Source: Phaeobacter inhibens DSM 16374
Lineage (GTDB): Bacteria; Pseudomonadota; Alphaproteobacteria; Rhodobacterales; Rhodobacteraceae
Direction of reading: 5' to 3'
NCBI RefSeq assembly: GCF_000473105.1
Contig: NZ_KI421498.1
Span: 1,736,001-1,800,000, forward strand
Length of the DNA stretch: 64,000 nucleotides
The translations under genes and the position numbers were made by a program. Of this stretch, positions 52,061 through 61,557 are shown one piece after another. A model generated the notes under the pieces. That model was not told where the DNA came from and ran no database searches. It saw only the letters and a program-made list of their open reading frames with translations. Every line of letters begins with the position of its first letter. Position 1 is the stretch's first letter.

Positions 52061-53052
52061 TGGGTCACCCAAGCAAGACCCGCTCAGACCTGGCAGGTCG
52101 CAATTTTTTAGTCATAGGTCGGGTTGGCATGGACCTGTGCCCGACCCCTGCTGGCACTGCCACCGCTGATGCGCAGGACATGATGGTCGCCATGGGCGGC
52201 AGCAGCGCCAATATAGCGGCAGGGCTGGTCAAAATGGGGTGCAGATCCTCACTGGTCACCAGCGTGTCCGATGATGCCGTGGGGTGGTACTGCCTCAACC
52301 AGCTGGATCACTACGGTGTCGACCGGACTCACGTGAAACGCATCACCGGCGAGTATCGAACCTCGCTTGCGGTCTATGAAAGCCGGGTCGAAGACCACCA
52401 AAGCGTGATCTACCGCAACAACGCCGCCGATTTTCAGATGACCATCGCGGATGTGGAGGCGGTGGACTACAGCCAATACAGCGCACTGATCACCGCTGGC
52501 ACGGTGTTTGCAGCCGAGCCATCACGCAGCGCCACCTTCCGCGCCTTCGACCTGGCCCGCGCGGCCGGGCTGCCGATCATCTTTGATGTGGACTACCGCC
52601 CCTATAGCTGGCCCTCACCTGAAGTGGCTGCTGATGTCCTGTCTCGCGCAGGCGCGATGTCCGATATCATTGTCGGCAATGACGAGGAATTCGGCTTCAT
52701 GGCTGGCGGCATCGACAAAGGCCGCGCCAAAGCTCGCGCACTGGCGGAAACCAGCGCCTCTGTCGTGGTCTACAAGATGGGCCCCAAGGGCGCCGTCACC
52801 TTTGCTGATGGGCAGGAAATCCGCACCGGCATCTATCCCGTTGACGCGCTGAAACCAACCGGCGCCGGTGACAGTTTCATGGCCGGTTTTCTCGCCTCCC
52901 TCTCCGAAGGGCGTCCGATGAAGGATGCCATTCTACGTGGCTCGGCCTGTGCTTCCGTTGTGGTGGCCAAACCCGGCTGCGCCCCCGCCATGCCCGATCT
53001 TGCTGCGCTGGAGGCGTTTCTTGCAACGCACCCCGGCGCCACCGAACTTTGA
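52057..53052 (+). CDS. iolC: 5-dehydro-2-deoxygluconokinase
   Basis: PfkB-family sugar kinase that phosphorylates 2-deoxy-5-keto-gluconate. 331 residues, overlapping iolD by ATGA (a second ATG follows directly). FLVIGRVGMDL and the catalytic PTGAGDSFMAGF with its aspartate are standard; VAMGGSSANIAAGL is the substrate region. Operon position between iolD and iolB confirms the assignment. Confidence 0.95.
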   Translation: MMGHPSKTRSDLAGRNFLVIGRVGMDLCPTPAGTATADAQDMMVAMGGSSANIAAGLVKMGCRSSLVTSVSDDAVGWYCLNQLDHYGVDRTHVKRITGEYRTSLAVYESRVEDHQSVIYRNNAADFQMTIADVEAVDYSQYSALITAGTVFAAEPSRSATFRAFDLARAAGLPIIFDVDYRPYSWPSPEVAADVLSRAGAMSDIIVGNDEEFGFMAGGIDKGRAKARALAETSASVVVYKMGPKGAVTFADGQEIRTGIYPVDALKPTGAGDSFMAGFLASLSEGRPMKDAILRGSACASVVVAKPGCAPAMPDLAALEAFLATHPGATEL

Positions 53053-53064
53053 AAGGACCCGCAA

Positions 53065-53922
53065 ATGCATATCGCCCCTCATGACAACCAGAACAAAGCC
53101 ATTGTAGAGGCCGAAAACGACCTAGTGCCACTGAACTATTTTAACATCGTCAAACTGACCAAGGGCCAAACCTTTGAGTATCAGGTCCCAGGATATGAGA
53201 CCTGCATCGTCCCCGCGACGGGCACTGTCGATATCGAGGTCGAAGGCCTGAGCTACGCAGGCGTCGGCAAGCGCACCGTCGACGTCTGGGATGGTGAGCC
53301 GGAGGGCGTCTATATTCCCGTCGGGGCCAAGGTGACCATCACCTGCACAACAGATGCGACCGAAACCTTCATCGCCGGGGCCAAATATGACAAGGTGCTG
53401 GAACCTTTTGACGTGCGCGCAGGCGGCATTGACAAGGTCCAATACGGTTCTGACGACACCAAGACCCACCGCAAGATTAAACATATCTTGGGTCAGAAAC
53501 AGCACGACAAGGTCGGCCGCTTGCTGGTGTCGGAACTGTTCACTGTGGGTCAGGGCGGCTGGTCCGGCTTTCCGGCGCACAAGCACGACACCGATCGCAA
53601 GGACGCGGATGGCAACATCATCGAAACGCGCCACGACGAAACCTATAACTTCCGCTTCCGTCCCAACCACGGCTCTGGCGTCCAGATCCTGCAACGCGAA
53701 GAGGGCAAGCCGGGGGACGCTTATCAGTTGATGGATGGCTCCACGATCATGATCGACAAGGGCTATCACCCCTGCGCCGTGATGCCAGGATATGAGATGT
53801 ATTATTTCACCATCCTTGGCGGTCTGAGCCAGCGCAGCCTGATCCAGTATTTCCAGCCGACCCATGCCTATCAGGTCGAAACGATCCCCGGCATCAAAGA
53901 CATGGTGGCCAAGTTTAAATGA
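53065..53922 (+). CDS. iolB: 5-deoxy-glucuronate isomerase
   Basis: Cupin-type isomerase converting 5-deoxy-glucuronate to 2-deoxy-5-keto-gluconate. 285 residues, AAGGA upstream. The metal-binding region PAHKHDTDRKDADGN, then RHDETYNFRFRPNHGSG, and DKGYHPCAVMPGYEMYYFTIL are family hallmarks. Twelve bases after iolC; its end overlaps the aldolase gene by ATGA. Confidence 0.95.
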   Translation: MHIAPHDNQNKAIVEAENDLVPLNYFNIVKLTKGQTFEYQVPGYETCIVPATGTVDIEVEGLSYAGVGKRTVDVWDGEPEGVYIPVGAKVTITCTTDATETFIAGAKYDKVLEPFDVRAGGIDKVQYGSDDTKTHRKIKHILGQKQHDKVGRLLVSELFTVGQGGWSGFPAHKHDTDRKDADGNIIETRHDETYNFRFRPNHGSGVQILQREEGKPGDAYQLMDGSTIMIDKGYHPCAVMPGYEMYYFTILGGLSQRSLIQYFQPTHAYQVETIPGIKDMVAKFK

Positions 53923-54758
53923 CCATTGCAACTCTGGCTGAGGTCCTACAACCGGCCCTGCGCGATGGCTATGCCGTCGCCGGGCTGGTGACGCTGGGCT
54001 GGGAAGACATGCGCGCCTATGTGGCTGCTGCTGAAGCCGAAGGCGTGCCGGTCATCCTGCAGGCCGGCCCGTCCTGTCGCGCCCATACGCCGCTACCGAT
54101 CCTGGGCAAGATGTTCCGCCATCTGGCCGAAGGCGCATCGGTCCCAGTGGTCGCCCATCTCGACCATGGCTACACGGCTGAGGACTGCCGCATTGCCATC
54201 GACAGCGGCTTTACCTCTGTGATGTTCGATGGCTCGCGCAACGCTTTGGAAGACAACATCGCTGAAACCGCCGCCATCGTCGGTATGGCACATGCCGCAG
54301 GCGTGTCTTGCGAGGGAGAGATCGGCTTTGTCGGCTACTCGGGCGGCGAAGGATCCGCGGGTACCGACCCGGAGGAGGCACGGCAATTCGCACAGGAAAC
54401 AGGCGTTGATGCCATGGCGATCTCGGTCGGCAATGTGCATCTGCAACAGGACAAGGAAGGCGGACTCGATATCGACCGCATCCGCGCCATTGAAGCTATC
54501 ACCGAGGTGCCGCTGGTGATCCACGGCGGCTCCGGCGTGCCGGTAGCGCAGCGCAAGATGCTGGCCCGCGAGTCGCGTATCTGCAAATTCAATATCGGCA
54601 CCGAATTGCGCATGGCCTTTGGGGCCGCAATGCGCGATGCGGTGAATAGCGACCCGGACCGTTTCGACAGGGTAAGCATCCTGTCCGAGACCCATGATCC
54701 GGTCGTTGCTGCGGCGCGAAGCGTTCTTCGCGCCTTCAAGGGAGAGACACAATGTTGA
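53919..54758 (+). CDS. Class II aldolase of the inositol pathway (IolJ-type)
   Basis: 279 residues. Class II zinc aldolase motifs: AHLDHGYTAEDC with the first histidine, EGEIGFVGYSGGEG, and VIHGGSGVP with the metal and phosphate-binding residues. In the iol operon it should split 2-deoxy-5-keto-gluconate 6-phosphate to dihydroxyacetone phosphate and malonate semialdehyde. It could also act on fructose 1,6-bisphosphate. Its stop overlaps the iolG start. Confidence 0.92.
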   Translation: MTIATLAEVLQPALRDGYAVAGLVTLGWEDMRAYVAAAEAEGVPVILQAGPSCRAHTPLPILGKMFRHLAEGASVPVVAHLDHGYTAEDCRIAIDSGFTSVMFDGSRNALEDNIAETAAIVGMAHAAGVSCEGEIGFVGYSGGEGSAGTDPEEARQFAQETGVDAMAISVGNVHLQQDKEGGLDIDRIRAIEAITEVPLVIHGGSGVPVAQRKMLARESRICKFNIGTELRMAFGAAMRDAVNSDPDRFDRVSILSETHDPVVAAARSVLRAFKGETQC

Positions 54759-55738
54759 ATATCGGCCTTCTGGGCTGCGGGCGCATCGGGCAGGTCCATG
54801 CGCGATCTGTAGGGCAATTGGACGGGGTACGCGTCACTGCGGTTGCTGACGCAATGCCGGATGCCGCGAATGCGCTGGCCAGCAAGATCGGCGCGGATGT
54901 GCGCGAAGCCTCAGCCCTGATCACCAGCGCGGACGTAGACGCGGTGGTCATCGGTACTCCAACCGATACGCATTACGACCTGATCCATCAGGCCGCTGCC
55001 GCAGGTAAGGCTATCTTCTGCGAGAAGCCCGTCGATATGTCCGCTGACCGCATTCGCGATTGCCAAAAGGTGGTGACAGAGGCTGGTGTTGCCTTCCTCA
55101 CAGCGTTCAACCGTCGCTTCGACCCCAATTTTGCCAATCTGCAACAGCGCCTTCGGGCAGGCGAGATCGGTGATGTGGAGATCGTCTCGATCCTGTCACG
55201 CGATCCCTCTCCGCCGCCGATCAGCTATATCAAGACCTCTGGCGGACTGTTCCGGGACATGATGATCCATGATTTCGATATGGCGCGTTTCCTATTGGCC
55301 GAGGAACCCGTACAGGTCTTCGCGGTCGGCTCAGCGTTGGTTGATCCCGCCATTGGGGAGGCCGGCGATGTGGACACAGCCGCTGTCACGCTCACCACGG
55401 CCAGCGGTAAAATCTGCCAGATCTCTAACTCTCGGCGGGCCACATATGGCTACGATCAGCGGGTTGAAGTGCATGGCTCCAAGGGGATGCTCCGTGCAGC
55501 CAATATGCTGGAAAACACGGTGGAAGTGGCCGGGACCACCGGTTTTCAGACAGCCCCGGCCCAGCACTTCTTTCTTGAACGCTATGAAGCAGCCTATCGC
55601 AACGAGATGGCGCGATTTGTCGAAGCCGTACAGACCGGCAGCACCCCCTCTCCCAGCATCGACGACGGGCTGCGCGCCCAGATGTTGGCCGATGCCGCCG
55701 CCAAATCTCTTGAGACGGGGGCACCGGTCGCATTGTAA
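54752..55738 (+). CDS. iolG: Inositol 2-dehydrogenase
   Basis: Oxidises myo-inositol to 2-keto-myo-inositol with NAD. 328 residues, AGGGAG upstream, overlapping the preceding stop by seven bases. Rossmann motif GLLGCGRIGQVHA, IGTPTDTHY, and EKPVDMS with the catalytic lysine; FLTAFNRRFDPNFANLQ, FRDMMIHDFDMARFL carry the active-site aspartate and histidine. Last in the iol operon. Confidence 0.95.
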   Translation: MLNIGLLGCGRIGQVHARSVGQLDGVRVTAVADAMPDAANALASKIGADVREASALITSADVDAVVIGTPTDTHYDLIHQAAAAGKAIFCEKPVDMSADRIRDCQKVVTEAGVAFLTAFNRRFDPNFANLQQRLRAGEIGDVEIVSILSRDPSPPPISYIKTSGGLFRDMMIHDFDMARFLLAEEPVQVFAVGSALVDPAIGEAGDVDTAAVTLTTASGKICQISNSRRATYGYDQRVEVHGSKGMLRAANMLENTVEVAGTTGFQTAPAQHFFLERYEAAYRNEMARFVEAVQTGSTPSPSIDDGLRAQMLADAAAKSLETGAPVAL

Positions 55739-55750
55739 GCGATCAGATCC

Positions 55751-56935
55751 TTACGCTTGGCGGCGCATGTCCTGCGCCGCCAGCGCCTTGTTGAAACGCT
55801 CGGATGTCCACCCCTCGGCAAGGGCCTGATGAAACAGCCCGGCCTGTGTTTGAGGGGCCAAACCACCCACCGGCGGATCGCGGTCCAGATTGGTTGGGAA
55901 AGAATACCCCTCTGCGCAGGCTGCAATTGCTGCGGCATGATCAGCCTCACTCATGGCCCCCTCACGCTTCAGTTTGACCAGTGCCGGGAAAAGCCGTTCC
56001 GACATGCCGCGCCGATCCACGGTCTCCATTGCACGCCCAAAGGCAGACGAGACCTGCAACAGGTTCGCCATGCGCTGAATATCCTCCGACCGGTTGGCTC
56101 CGGCGGCATGAAACAAAGCCGGGTTGAAGAAGACAGCATCCCCCTTCGCCAAGGGCAACTGCACGCAATGTTCTTCGAAATAAGCCCGGAAGTCCGCGCG
56201 CCTCCAAGCTGCATAGCCCGCACGGTATTGCTGCGAAAACGGAAGCAGCTTGGTCGGACCACTTTCCACCGGCATATCGGTGTGGGCCACGGCCCCCTGC
56301 AACGTCAGAACCGGCGACAGATCATGCACATGGGCCGGATATTGCGCGGATGTGTCCGCCGTTTGAAAGCCCAGATGATAGTCACGATGCGCCTGCTGTG
56401 CGGCACCGCCCGGTCGCACCAGATTGATTTGCGCCGTCATCTGGTAGTTCGGCCCCAGCCAAGCTTCGCAAACCGCTGCGATAGATGTGTTACCGAAATA
56501 GCGAGCGAAAACATCTGGCGCTGCCTCACAGAGTTTTTGCAGCGCATTCCAGATCCGGTCATTTGCCCCTGCGGTGGCAAAATGATCTGCGCTCTCGCCG
56601 GTCGCGGCCTTCTCGTCTGCGATGATACGGTTATAGATGACGGTGGCCGCATCAATCGGCGCCAATTCCTGAAAGGCACCCTGTAAGATCAGAACACCCG
56701 CCCCGTATCGCAACCCATGCGCCCATTCCGCCATCAACCGCTGGCGCGCGTGGACATCGCTCAGCGTCTCGCCCAGCGCGGCCATGTCATAGATCGGGAT
56801 ATTCTTCTCAATCTTGCTGACCAGCGGAACTTGGTCGGGCGTCAGTTCCTGTTCAACCTGCGCAGCGAAATCACTCGGTGCACATCCTTCGGGATCAAAA
56901 TAGGCCTGCTCCATCGGTGTAGCAGCAACTTTCAT
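55751..56935 (-). CDS. PhyH-family (phytanoyl-CoA dioxygenase-like) non-haem iron oxygenase
   Basis: 394 residues, GAGGAGG upstream. The iron triad is visible: H183-x-D185 in QAHRDYHLGF and distal H276 in FHAAGANRS, with R282 for 2-oxoglutarate. The substrate is unknown; relatives hydroxylate fatty acids, compatible solutes or small natural products. It converges on iolG (12 bp between stops, with a strong stem across 55759-55781) and is divergent from a LacI-family gene, which probably controls it. A role at the edge of inositol metabolism, for instance on methylated or phosphorylated inositols, is speculative. Confidence 0.87.
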   Translation of the reverse strand: MKVAATPMEQAYFDPEGCAPSDFAAQVEQELTPDQVPLVSKIEKNIPIYDMAALGETLSDVHARQRLMAEWAHGLRYGAGVLILQGAFQELAPIDAATVIYNRIIADEKAATGESADHFATAGANDRIWNALQKLCEAAPDVFARYFGNTSIAAVCEAWLGPNYQMTAQINLVRPGGAAQQAHRDYHLGFQTADTSAQYPAHVHDLSPVLTLQGAVAHTDMPVESGPTKLLPFSQQYRAGYAAWRRADFRAYFEEHCVQLPLAKGDAVFFNPALFHAAGANRSEDIQRMANLLQVSSAFGRAMETVDRRGMSERLFPALVKLKREGAMSEADHAAAIAACAEGYSFPTNLDRDPPVGGLAPQTQAGLFHQALAEGWTSERFNKALAAQDMRRQA

Positions 56936-57028
56936 CGTGGCCTCCTCTCTGCCGTGTATTTTGCTATGAGGAGAGATTGCCGGGGCGGGCGCTTGTGGTC
57001 AGCGCGCAAATCCATCAAAAATACATCA
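56936..57028. promoter_or_regulatory. Divergent promoter region PhyH / LacI
   Basis: The 93-base region has the 8-bp inverted repeat TGTATTTT (56955-56962) / AAAATACA (57018-57025) separated by 55 bases, close to the two starts. It may hold regulator sites or just two -10-like boxes. It lacks the TTGCAACCGGTTGCAA motif, so the second LacI protein recognises another sequence. Confidence 0.35.
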
Positions 57029-58066
57029 ATGAGTCATCCTTTCCCGATCAAGGATATCGCCCGACAATCCGGGCTCAGCACGGCAACTGTGGACCGTGTC
57101 CTGAACGAACGCGCCAATGTCAGTCCCCGCAGCCGGGCCCGTGTTAGCGCAGCCATCGCCGAACTGGAGGGGCAGGAACAACAACTCTCAGCACGCGGGC
57201 GGCGGCTTCATTTCGACGTCGTGGTGGAAGCGCCTGAACGGTTCAGCCGGGAAATTCGGCACGCGACTGAGGCCGTCCTGCCATCTATTGGTCCGGCGGT
57301 GATCCACACCCGCTATAGTTTTCGCCAGATCATGTCCGCGCCAGACTGCATCGCCCGGCTGCGGCAGATCGTCAAGCGTGGCAGTCACGGGGTCGTGTTG
57401 AAGGTACGGGATTTGCCTGAGATCAACGCGATGGTCGCGGAATTAGACGGCAAGGGCATTCCGGTTGTCTGCGTCTTTACGGACCTGCCCGGAAGTGTTC
57501 GCCGCGCCTATTGCGGCCCGGACAACTACGCCGCGGGCCAGTCGGCAGCCTATATGATCGACAAATGTCTGCCGGGAAGTCCATCGCCCGGGGCAACCAT
57601 CCTCACCACGCTCAGCCAATTGGCGTTTCACGGCGAGGCCCAAAGGCGACGCGGCTTCCTCAGGCTGATGTCAAACCGCCGCCCAGATCTGCGGCTGATG
57701 ACGGTTGAGGCCGGGGCCGGGCTTGCACTTGAAACCAGAGCGTTGCTGCAGGAGAAACTGTCCGCTCCGGACATTGGGCCGATACTGGGCGTCTATTCCA
57801 TGGGCGGGGCCAATCGCGCCATATTGGAACTGCTGAAGAGTCATGGTCAGGTCCCCCGCGCCTATATCGCCCATGATCTGGATAGTGAGAACAGAACACT
57901 GTTGCGGCAGGGAAATATCACCGTCGCCTTGCAGCACGACATTGCCAGCGACATGCGCAATGCCTTCCTCAGCCTGCTCTACGCCAACCAGATCCTGAAG
58001 GCACCGCCCGTCGCGACTCAGAGCCGAATTTCCATGGTCACACCCTTTGACTGCGCTGAAAACTGA
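57029..58066 (+). CDS. LacI-family regulator next to the PhyH gene
   Basis: 345 residues from the ATG at 57029; the long upstream frame is an artefact across the divergent gene. Helix-turn-helix IKDIARQSGLSTATVDRVLNE is normal for the family. The effector domain (VFTDLPGSVRRAYCGPDNYAAGQ, GVYSMGGANRAIL) is of the 'AraR/ribose' PBP-I type. Divergent from the PhyH-type gene, so it probably regulates that gene and itself. No ribosome-binding site is clear before the ATG. Confidence 0.9.
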   Translation: MSHPFPIKDIARQSGLSTATVDRVLNERANVSPRSRARVSAAIAELEGQEQQLSARGRRLHFDVVVEAPERFSREIRHATEAVLPSIGPAVIHTRYSFRQIMSAPDCIARLRQIVKRGSHGVVLKVRDLPEINAMVAELDGKGIPVVCVFTDLPGSVRRAYCGPDNYAAGQSAAYMIDKCLPGSPSPGATILTTLSQLAFHGEAQRRRGFLRLMSNRRPDLRLMTVEAGAGLALETRALLQEKLSAPDIGPILGVYSMGGANRAILELLKSHGQVPRAYIAHDLDSENRTLLRQGNITVALQHDIASDMRNAFLSLLYANQILKAPPVATQSRISMVTPFDCAEN

Positions 58067-58292
58067 TCTGGGCACGCTGCTTCTGGGCGGATCACCCCTC
58101 CGAAATAAAATCGCCGTCTGGCGGGTTTCAGCGGCGCCAAGCCGCATATGACCTTTTGAATGCATGCCCCAGCTGAGGACCTGTCAGAGCCGCGCGTCGA
58201 ACAGCTATTTTTCACTCCGAAAGTTGCAATTTTTGTTCCTCTTTGCCGTCGTTCTTGGAATGCTCCCCCAAACAGCCAGCAGGGAGAGCGGC

Positions 58293-59258
58293 ATGAAAGT
58301 AGGATTTATCGGTCTGGGAAACGTTGGCGGCAAGCTGAGTGGTAGCCTGCTGCGAAACGGCATTGATCTCAGCGTTTATGACTTGAATGAAGCGCTGGTT
58401 GCCAAGGCAGCGGAGGTCGGCGCTACAGCAGCAAATGACCCGGCAGAGTTGATGCGCAATTGCGACGCGGTGATCACCTGTCTGCCATCGCCCGCGGCCT
58501 CCGATCAGGTCATGCAACAGATGCTGCCGGAGATTGGCCCCGGCAAGATCTGGATGGAGATGTCCACCACAGATGAGGCCGAGGTCAAACGCCTTGGCGC
58601 CATGGTCGAACAGGCGGGTGGAACCGCGGTAGACTGCCCCGTATCCGGTGGTTGCCACCGGGCTGACACCGGCAATATCTCGATCTTCGCCGGCTGCGAC
58701 CGTGAGACCTTTGAGCGGATCGCGCCGCTGCTGAAAACCATGGGCCGGCGTATCCTGCATACAGGGCCAATCGGCTCAGCTTCGGTCCTGAAGGTCATCA
58801 CCAACTACCTGGCAACCGCCAATCTTCTGACCTGCTGTGAGGCCTTGGTGACCGCAAAAGCCGCCGGCATGGATCTCAATACCGCCTATGAAGCAATCAA
58901 GATCTCCTCCGGCACCTCATTTGTACATGAGACTGAAAGCCAAGTTATCTTGAACGGATCCCGCGACATCTCCTTCACTATGGACCTTGTGTCCAAGGAC
59001 ATTGGTCTGTTCCAAGCCGTCGCTGATCGCCACAACGTTCCGTTGGAGATCAACCCCTTGATGATCAAGATCTTCAAAGATGGTGAAGAGCGATTTGGCA
59101 GCCGTGAACTATCACCAAACATTATCAGACGGCTGGAAGAAGCCACTGGTCTGGAGATCACTGCACCCGGTTTCCCACCTGAAATGACCGATGATGAGCC
59201 TGAGGAACCCGGCTACGAGGTCATCCCCACCGGTCGCGATGGCAGCCCTGCCCGATAG
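58293..59258 (+). CDS. NAD(P)-dependent oxidoreductase, 3-hydroxyisobutyrate dehydrogenase family
   Basis: 321 residues from the ATG at 58293 (AGGGAG upstream); an in-frame upstream start adds a sequence without family similarity. Rossmann motif GFIGLGNVGGKLS at the N-terminus, substrate loop DCPVSGGCHRADTGN at 114-128 and the catalytic K167 in LKVITNYLATANL mark the beta-hydroxyacid dehydrogenase family (HIBADH, tartronate semialdehyde reductase, GarR). The last 45 residues are acidic and extend beyond the domain. It is upstream of an IclR regulator and the methanethiol oxidase operon on the same strand; the substrate is unknown. Confidence 0.9.
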   Translation: MKVGFIGLGNVGGKLSGSLLRNGIDLSVYDLNEALVAKAAEVGATAANDPAELMRNCDAVITCLPSPAASDQVMQQMLPEIGPGKIWMEMSTTDEAEVKRLGAMVEQAGGTAVDCPVSGGCHRADTGNISIFAGCDRETFERIAPLLKTMGRRILHTGPIGSASVLKVITNYLATANLLTCCEALVTAKAAGMDLNTAYEAIKISSGTSFVHETESQVILNGSRDISFTMDLVSKDIGLFQAVADRHNVPLEINPLMIKIFKDGEERFGSRELSPNIIRRLEEATGLEITAPGFPPEMTDDEPEEPGYEVIPTGRDGSPAR

Positions 59259-59282
59259 GCCCTCTTGCGCTGAAACACTTCA

Positions 59283-59306
59283 GAGGCGGCGGCTTACTGC
59301 CGCCTC
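59283..59306 (+). other. GC-rich hairpin after the HIBADH-type gene
   Basis: GAGGCGGC and GCCGCCTC pair as an 8-bp stem with an 8-base loop, 25 bases after the stop. It has no T-tract. It may end part of the upstream transcript, so that the IclR-mtoX genes start from their own promoter. Confidence 0.4.
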
Positions 59307-59361
59307 CCGCCTTGCGGCAGGCCCTGACGTGGGTCGGCGAAAAACCTTGCCAGATTCAATT

Positions 59362-59398
59362 TTCCCGAATTACGATACAAGTGTCCATATTCTGGGAA
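59362..59398. promoter_or_regulatory. Possible operator before the IclR-mtoX operon
   Basis: TTCCCGAAT (59362-59370) and ATTCTGGGAA (59389-59398) are an imperfect inverted repeat directly before the IclR start at 59403. The position suits autorepression of the IclR-mtoX operon; the sequence is not a consensus IclR box. Confidence 0.3.
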
Positions 59399-59402
59399 TC
59401 GC

Positions 59403-60215
59403 ATGCAGGACCGACAGATCCTTATTCTGGAAGCAGTAGCCTCCTCTGCCTCACCGGTAAGCGCAAGCGAACTGGCCCGGATGACAGCGACCCCCCGTGC
59501 CAGCCTTTATCGCCATATCGCAGCACTGCTCGAATGCGGTTTTCTGGAGGAGACCGAGACCGGCAGCCGGTATGTTCTGGGACTGCGGTTCGTCAAAATC
59601 GCGCTGACAGGAAAATCCGACACTCATGTCATCAACGCGGTCTCAGCCGTATTGCAACGAGTGGTGAAGGATCTGGGCGAGACCGCGTTTCTGGCGCGCT
59701 ATCGCGGCGGTCGCGTTGATCTGATTCACACGCAGGTTCCGGCCGATCCCTCGGTTCCCTATATCTATCCAGGGTTAGGGGTCCGCCCGGTTCATGCCTG
59801 TTCTTCGGCCAAGGCAATTGCCGCCTTCCTCGCGCCGGAGCTTCAGGAAGACCTGATTGACACGTTGCCAATGCGCTTTACCGACAAGACACGCACCGAC
59901 CCGGACCAGATTGCCCACGAGTTGCAGCAGGTGCGTCGCTATGGCTATGCCACCTGCGATGGTGAGATTGACATCGGGGTCACCAGTGTTGCAGTGCCGA
60001 TCATTGTCGACCGGCTCGGCGCCATTTTCTCTATGGGTGTGGTGGGCCCAACCAGCCGTATCACACCTGCCATTCAGCCCAGAATTTTACCCATTCTAAC
60101 AAAACAAGCCGTTCATGCCGCCGCGGCCATTCAACATTGCTCGGTCGTTGAGGCGGAAACCACCAATGCCAATTCACTGGCGGCTGCAAAGGAAAGGGCC
60201 AGCCAACAACACTGA
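59403..60215 (+). CDS. IclR-family regulator of the methanethiol oxidase cluster
   Basis: 270 residues. The winged helix-turn-helix (SASELARMTATPRASLYRHIAALL) is followed by the effector domain with the HACSSAKAIAAFL and DGEIDIGVTSVAVPI blocks usual for IclR. No good ribosome site; the ATG lies close to a possible operator. The stop is 22 bp before mtoX on the same strand, so it is probably cotranscribed with, and controls, the oxidase genes. An organosulfur effector is a guess. Confidence 0.9.
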   Translation: MQDRQILILEAVASSASPVSASELARMTATPRASLYRHIAALLECGFLEETETGSRYVLGLRFVKIALTGKSDTHVINAVSAVLQRVVKDLGETAFLARYRGGRVDLIHTQVPADPSVPYIYPGLGVRPVHACSSAKAIAAFLAPELQEDLIDTLPMRFTDKTRTDPDQIAHELQQVRRYGYATCDGEIDIGVTSVAVPIIVDRLGAIFSMGVVGPTSRITPAIQPRILPILTKQAVHAAAAIQHCSVVEAETTNANSLAAAKERASQQH

Positions 60216-60237
60216 TTTTTTTGAAGGGAGAGAGAAT

Positions 60238-61548
60238 ATGAACAGAAGAGAATTTGGCGGGTTATCCGCCGCCGCGCTGGCCATGGCAGCGCCGTTTCGC
60301 GCCTTTGCCGATGAGACCTGTCAGTCCCCTTACATGCCCAAGATTACGGGTCAGGAAGAATTCGTCTACGTCTGGACCCTCGGAGTGGAGGGGATGGGAG
60401 ACGAGCAGGATAAAATGGTAACAGTTGACCTGCGTCCCGACTCCCCAACCCGCGGAGAGGTCATACACAGCCTGTCGGTTGGTGGCCGAAATGAGGCCCA
60501 TCATGGCGGCTTCTCCGCAGACCGTCGGTATTTCTGGACTGGCGGGCTTGATACCAATCGCATCTTCATCTTCGACATTCACAGCGACCCAGCAGCCCCC
60601 AAGCTGCATAAGGTGATTGAGACCTTCGTCACCGATTCCGGCGGTGTGGTTGGCCCCCACACGTTTTTTGCCCTGCCCGGCAGCATGATGATCACCGGGC
60701 TCAGCAATCAGGACGACCACGGCGGCCGAACGGCATTGGTCGAATACAATGATGACGGGGACTATGTCGCCACCTATTGGATGCCCACCGCCGATGACAT
60801 GCAAGGGGCCGTCGCGGTGGATGGCGCGGTTGCGGATGGTTACGGCTATGACATTCGCGCCCTGATCCGCAAGAATGTGATGCTCACCTCCTCTTTCACG
60901 GGGTGGTCAAACTACATGATGGATTTCGGGCAGATGCTGCAGGACGCTGAGGCGATGAAACGCTTTGGCAACAGCATGGTGCTCTGGGATCTGCACACCC
61001 GTCAGCCCCGCAAGGTCTTCAACGTGCCCGGCGCGCCGCTCGAAGTGCGATTCCCTTGGGGGCCAAATGCCAATTATGCTTTCTCGACCACCGCACTCAC
61101 CTCGCAGCTCTGGCTGATCTATGAGGATGACGATGGCGAATGGCAGGCCAAATCGGTGGCAGATATCGGCAATCCCGAAGACATCCCACTGCCCGTCGAC
61201 ATCTCCATCGCCGCCGATGATCAGACGCTTTGGGTCAATTCCTTCATGGATGGAAAGACCCGGCTGTTTGATATCTCCGACCCGCACAACCCGGCGCAGA
61301 TCTATGAGAAAACCATTGATCGACAGGTCAATATGGTCAGTCAGAGCTGGGACGGCAAACGGGTCTATTTCTCCTCTTCCTTGCTCGCCAATTGGGACAA
61401 GAAGGGCGATGACGATGTGCAGTACCTGAGAGCTTACAACTGGGACGGCAAAGAGTTGGTCGAGGATTTCAACATCGACTTCTATGCCGCAGGCCTGGGT
61501 CGCGCGCATATTATGCGCTTTGGCAGCGCCGCGCTCTATTCCGCTTAA
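60238..61548 (+). CDS. mtoX: Methanethiol oxidase (selenium-binding-protein SBP56 family)
   Basis: Oxidises methanethiol to formaldehyde, sulfide and hydrogen peroxide. 436 residues from the ATG at 60238, with GGGAGAG upstream. The start region MNRREFGGLS plus AAALAMAAPF is a twin-arginine-type signal, so the enzyme is probably periplasmic, like Hyphomicrobium MtoX. Family marks are EEFVYVWTLG, RNEAHHGGFSADRRYFW with the paired histidines, and FNVPGAPLEVRFPWGPNANY. It is followed directly by SCO1/SenC and MauG-like genes, the same partners reported with mtoX, which give copper loading and possibly cofactor maturation. Methanethiol would come from DMSP demethylation. Confidence 0.9.
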   Translation: MNRREFGGLSAAALAMAAPFRAFADETCQSPYMPKITGQEEFVYVWTLGVEGMGDEQDKMVTVDLRPDSPTRGEVIHSLSVGGRNEAHHGGFSADRRYFWTGGLDTNRIFIFDIHSDPAAPKLHKVIETFVTDSGGVVGPHTFFALPGSMMITGLSNQDDHGGRTALVEYNDDGDYVATYWMPTADDMQGAVAVDGAVADGYGYDIRALIRKNVMLTSSFTGWSNYMMDFGQMLQDAEAMKRFGNSMVLWDLHTRQPRKVFNVPGAPLEVRFPWGPNANYAFSTTALTSQLWLIYEDDDGEWQAKSVADIGNPEDIPLPVDISIAADDQTLWVNSFMDGKTRLFDISDPHNPAQIYEKTIDRQVNMVSQSWDGKRVYFSSSLLANWDKKGDDDVQYLRAYNWDGKELVEDFNIDFYAAGLGRAHIMRFGSAALYSA

Positions 61549-61557
61549 GAGACAGCT

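Noticed and set aside
56717-57028. Long upstream extension of the second LacI gene
   Set aside because: It would overlap the PhyH gene on the other strand, has no family sequence and would place the helix-turn-helix over 100 residues into the protein.
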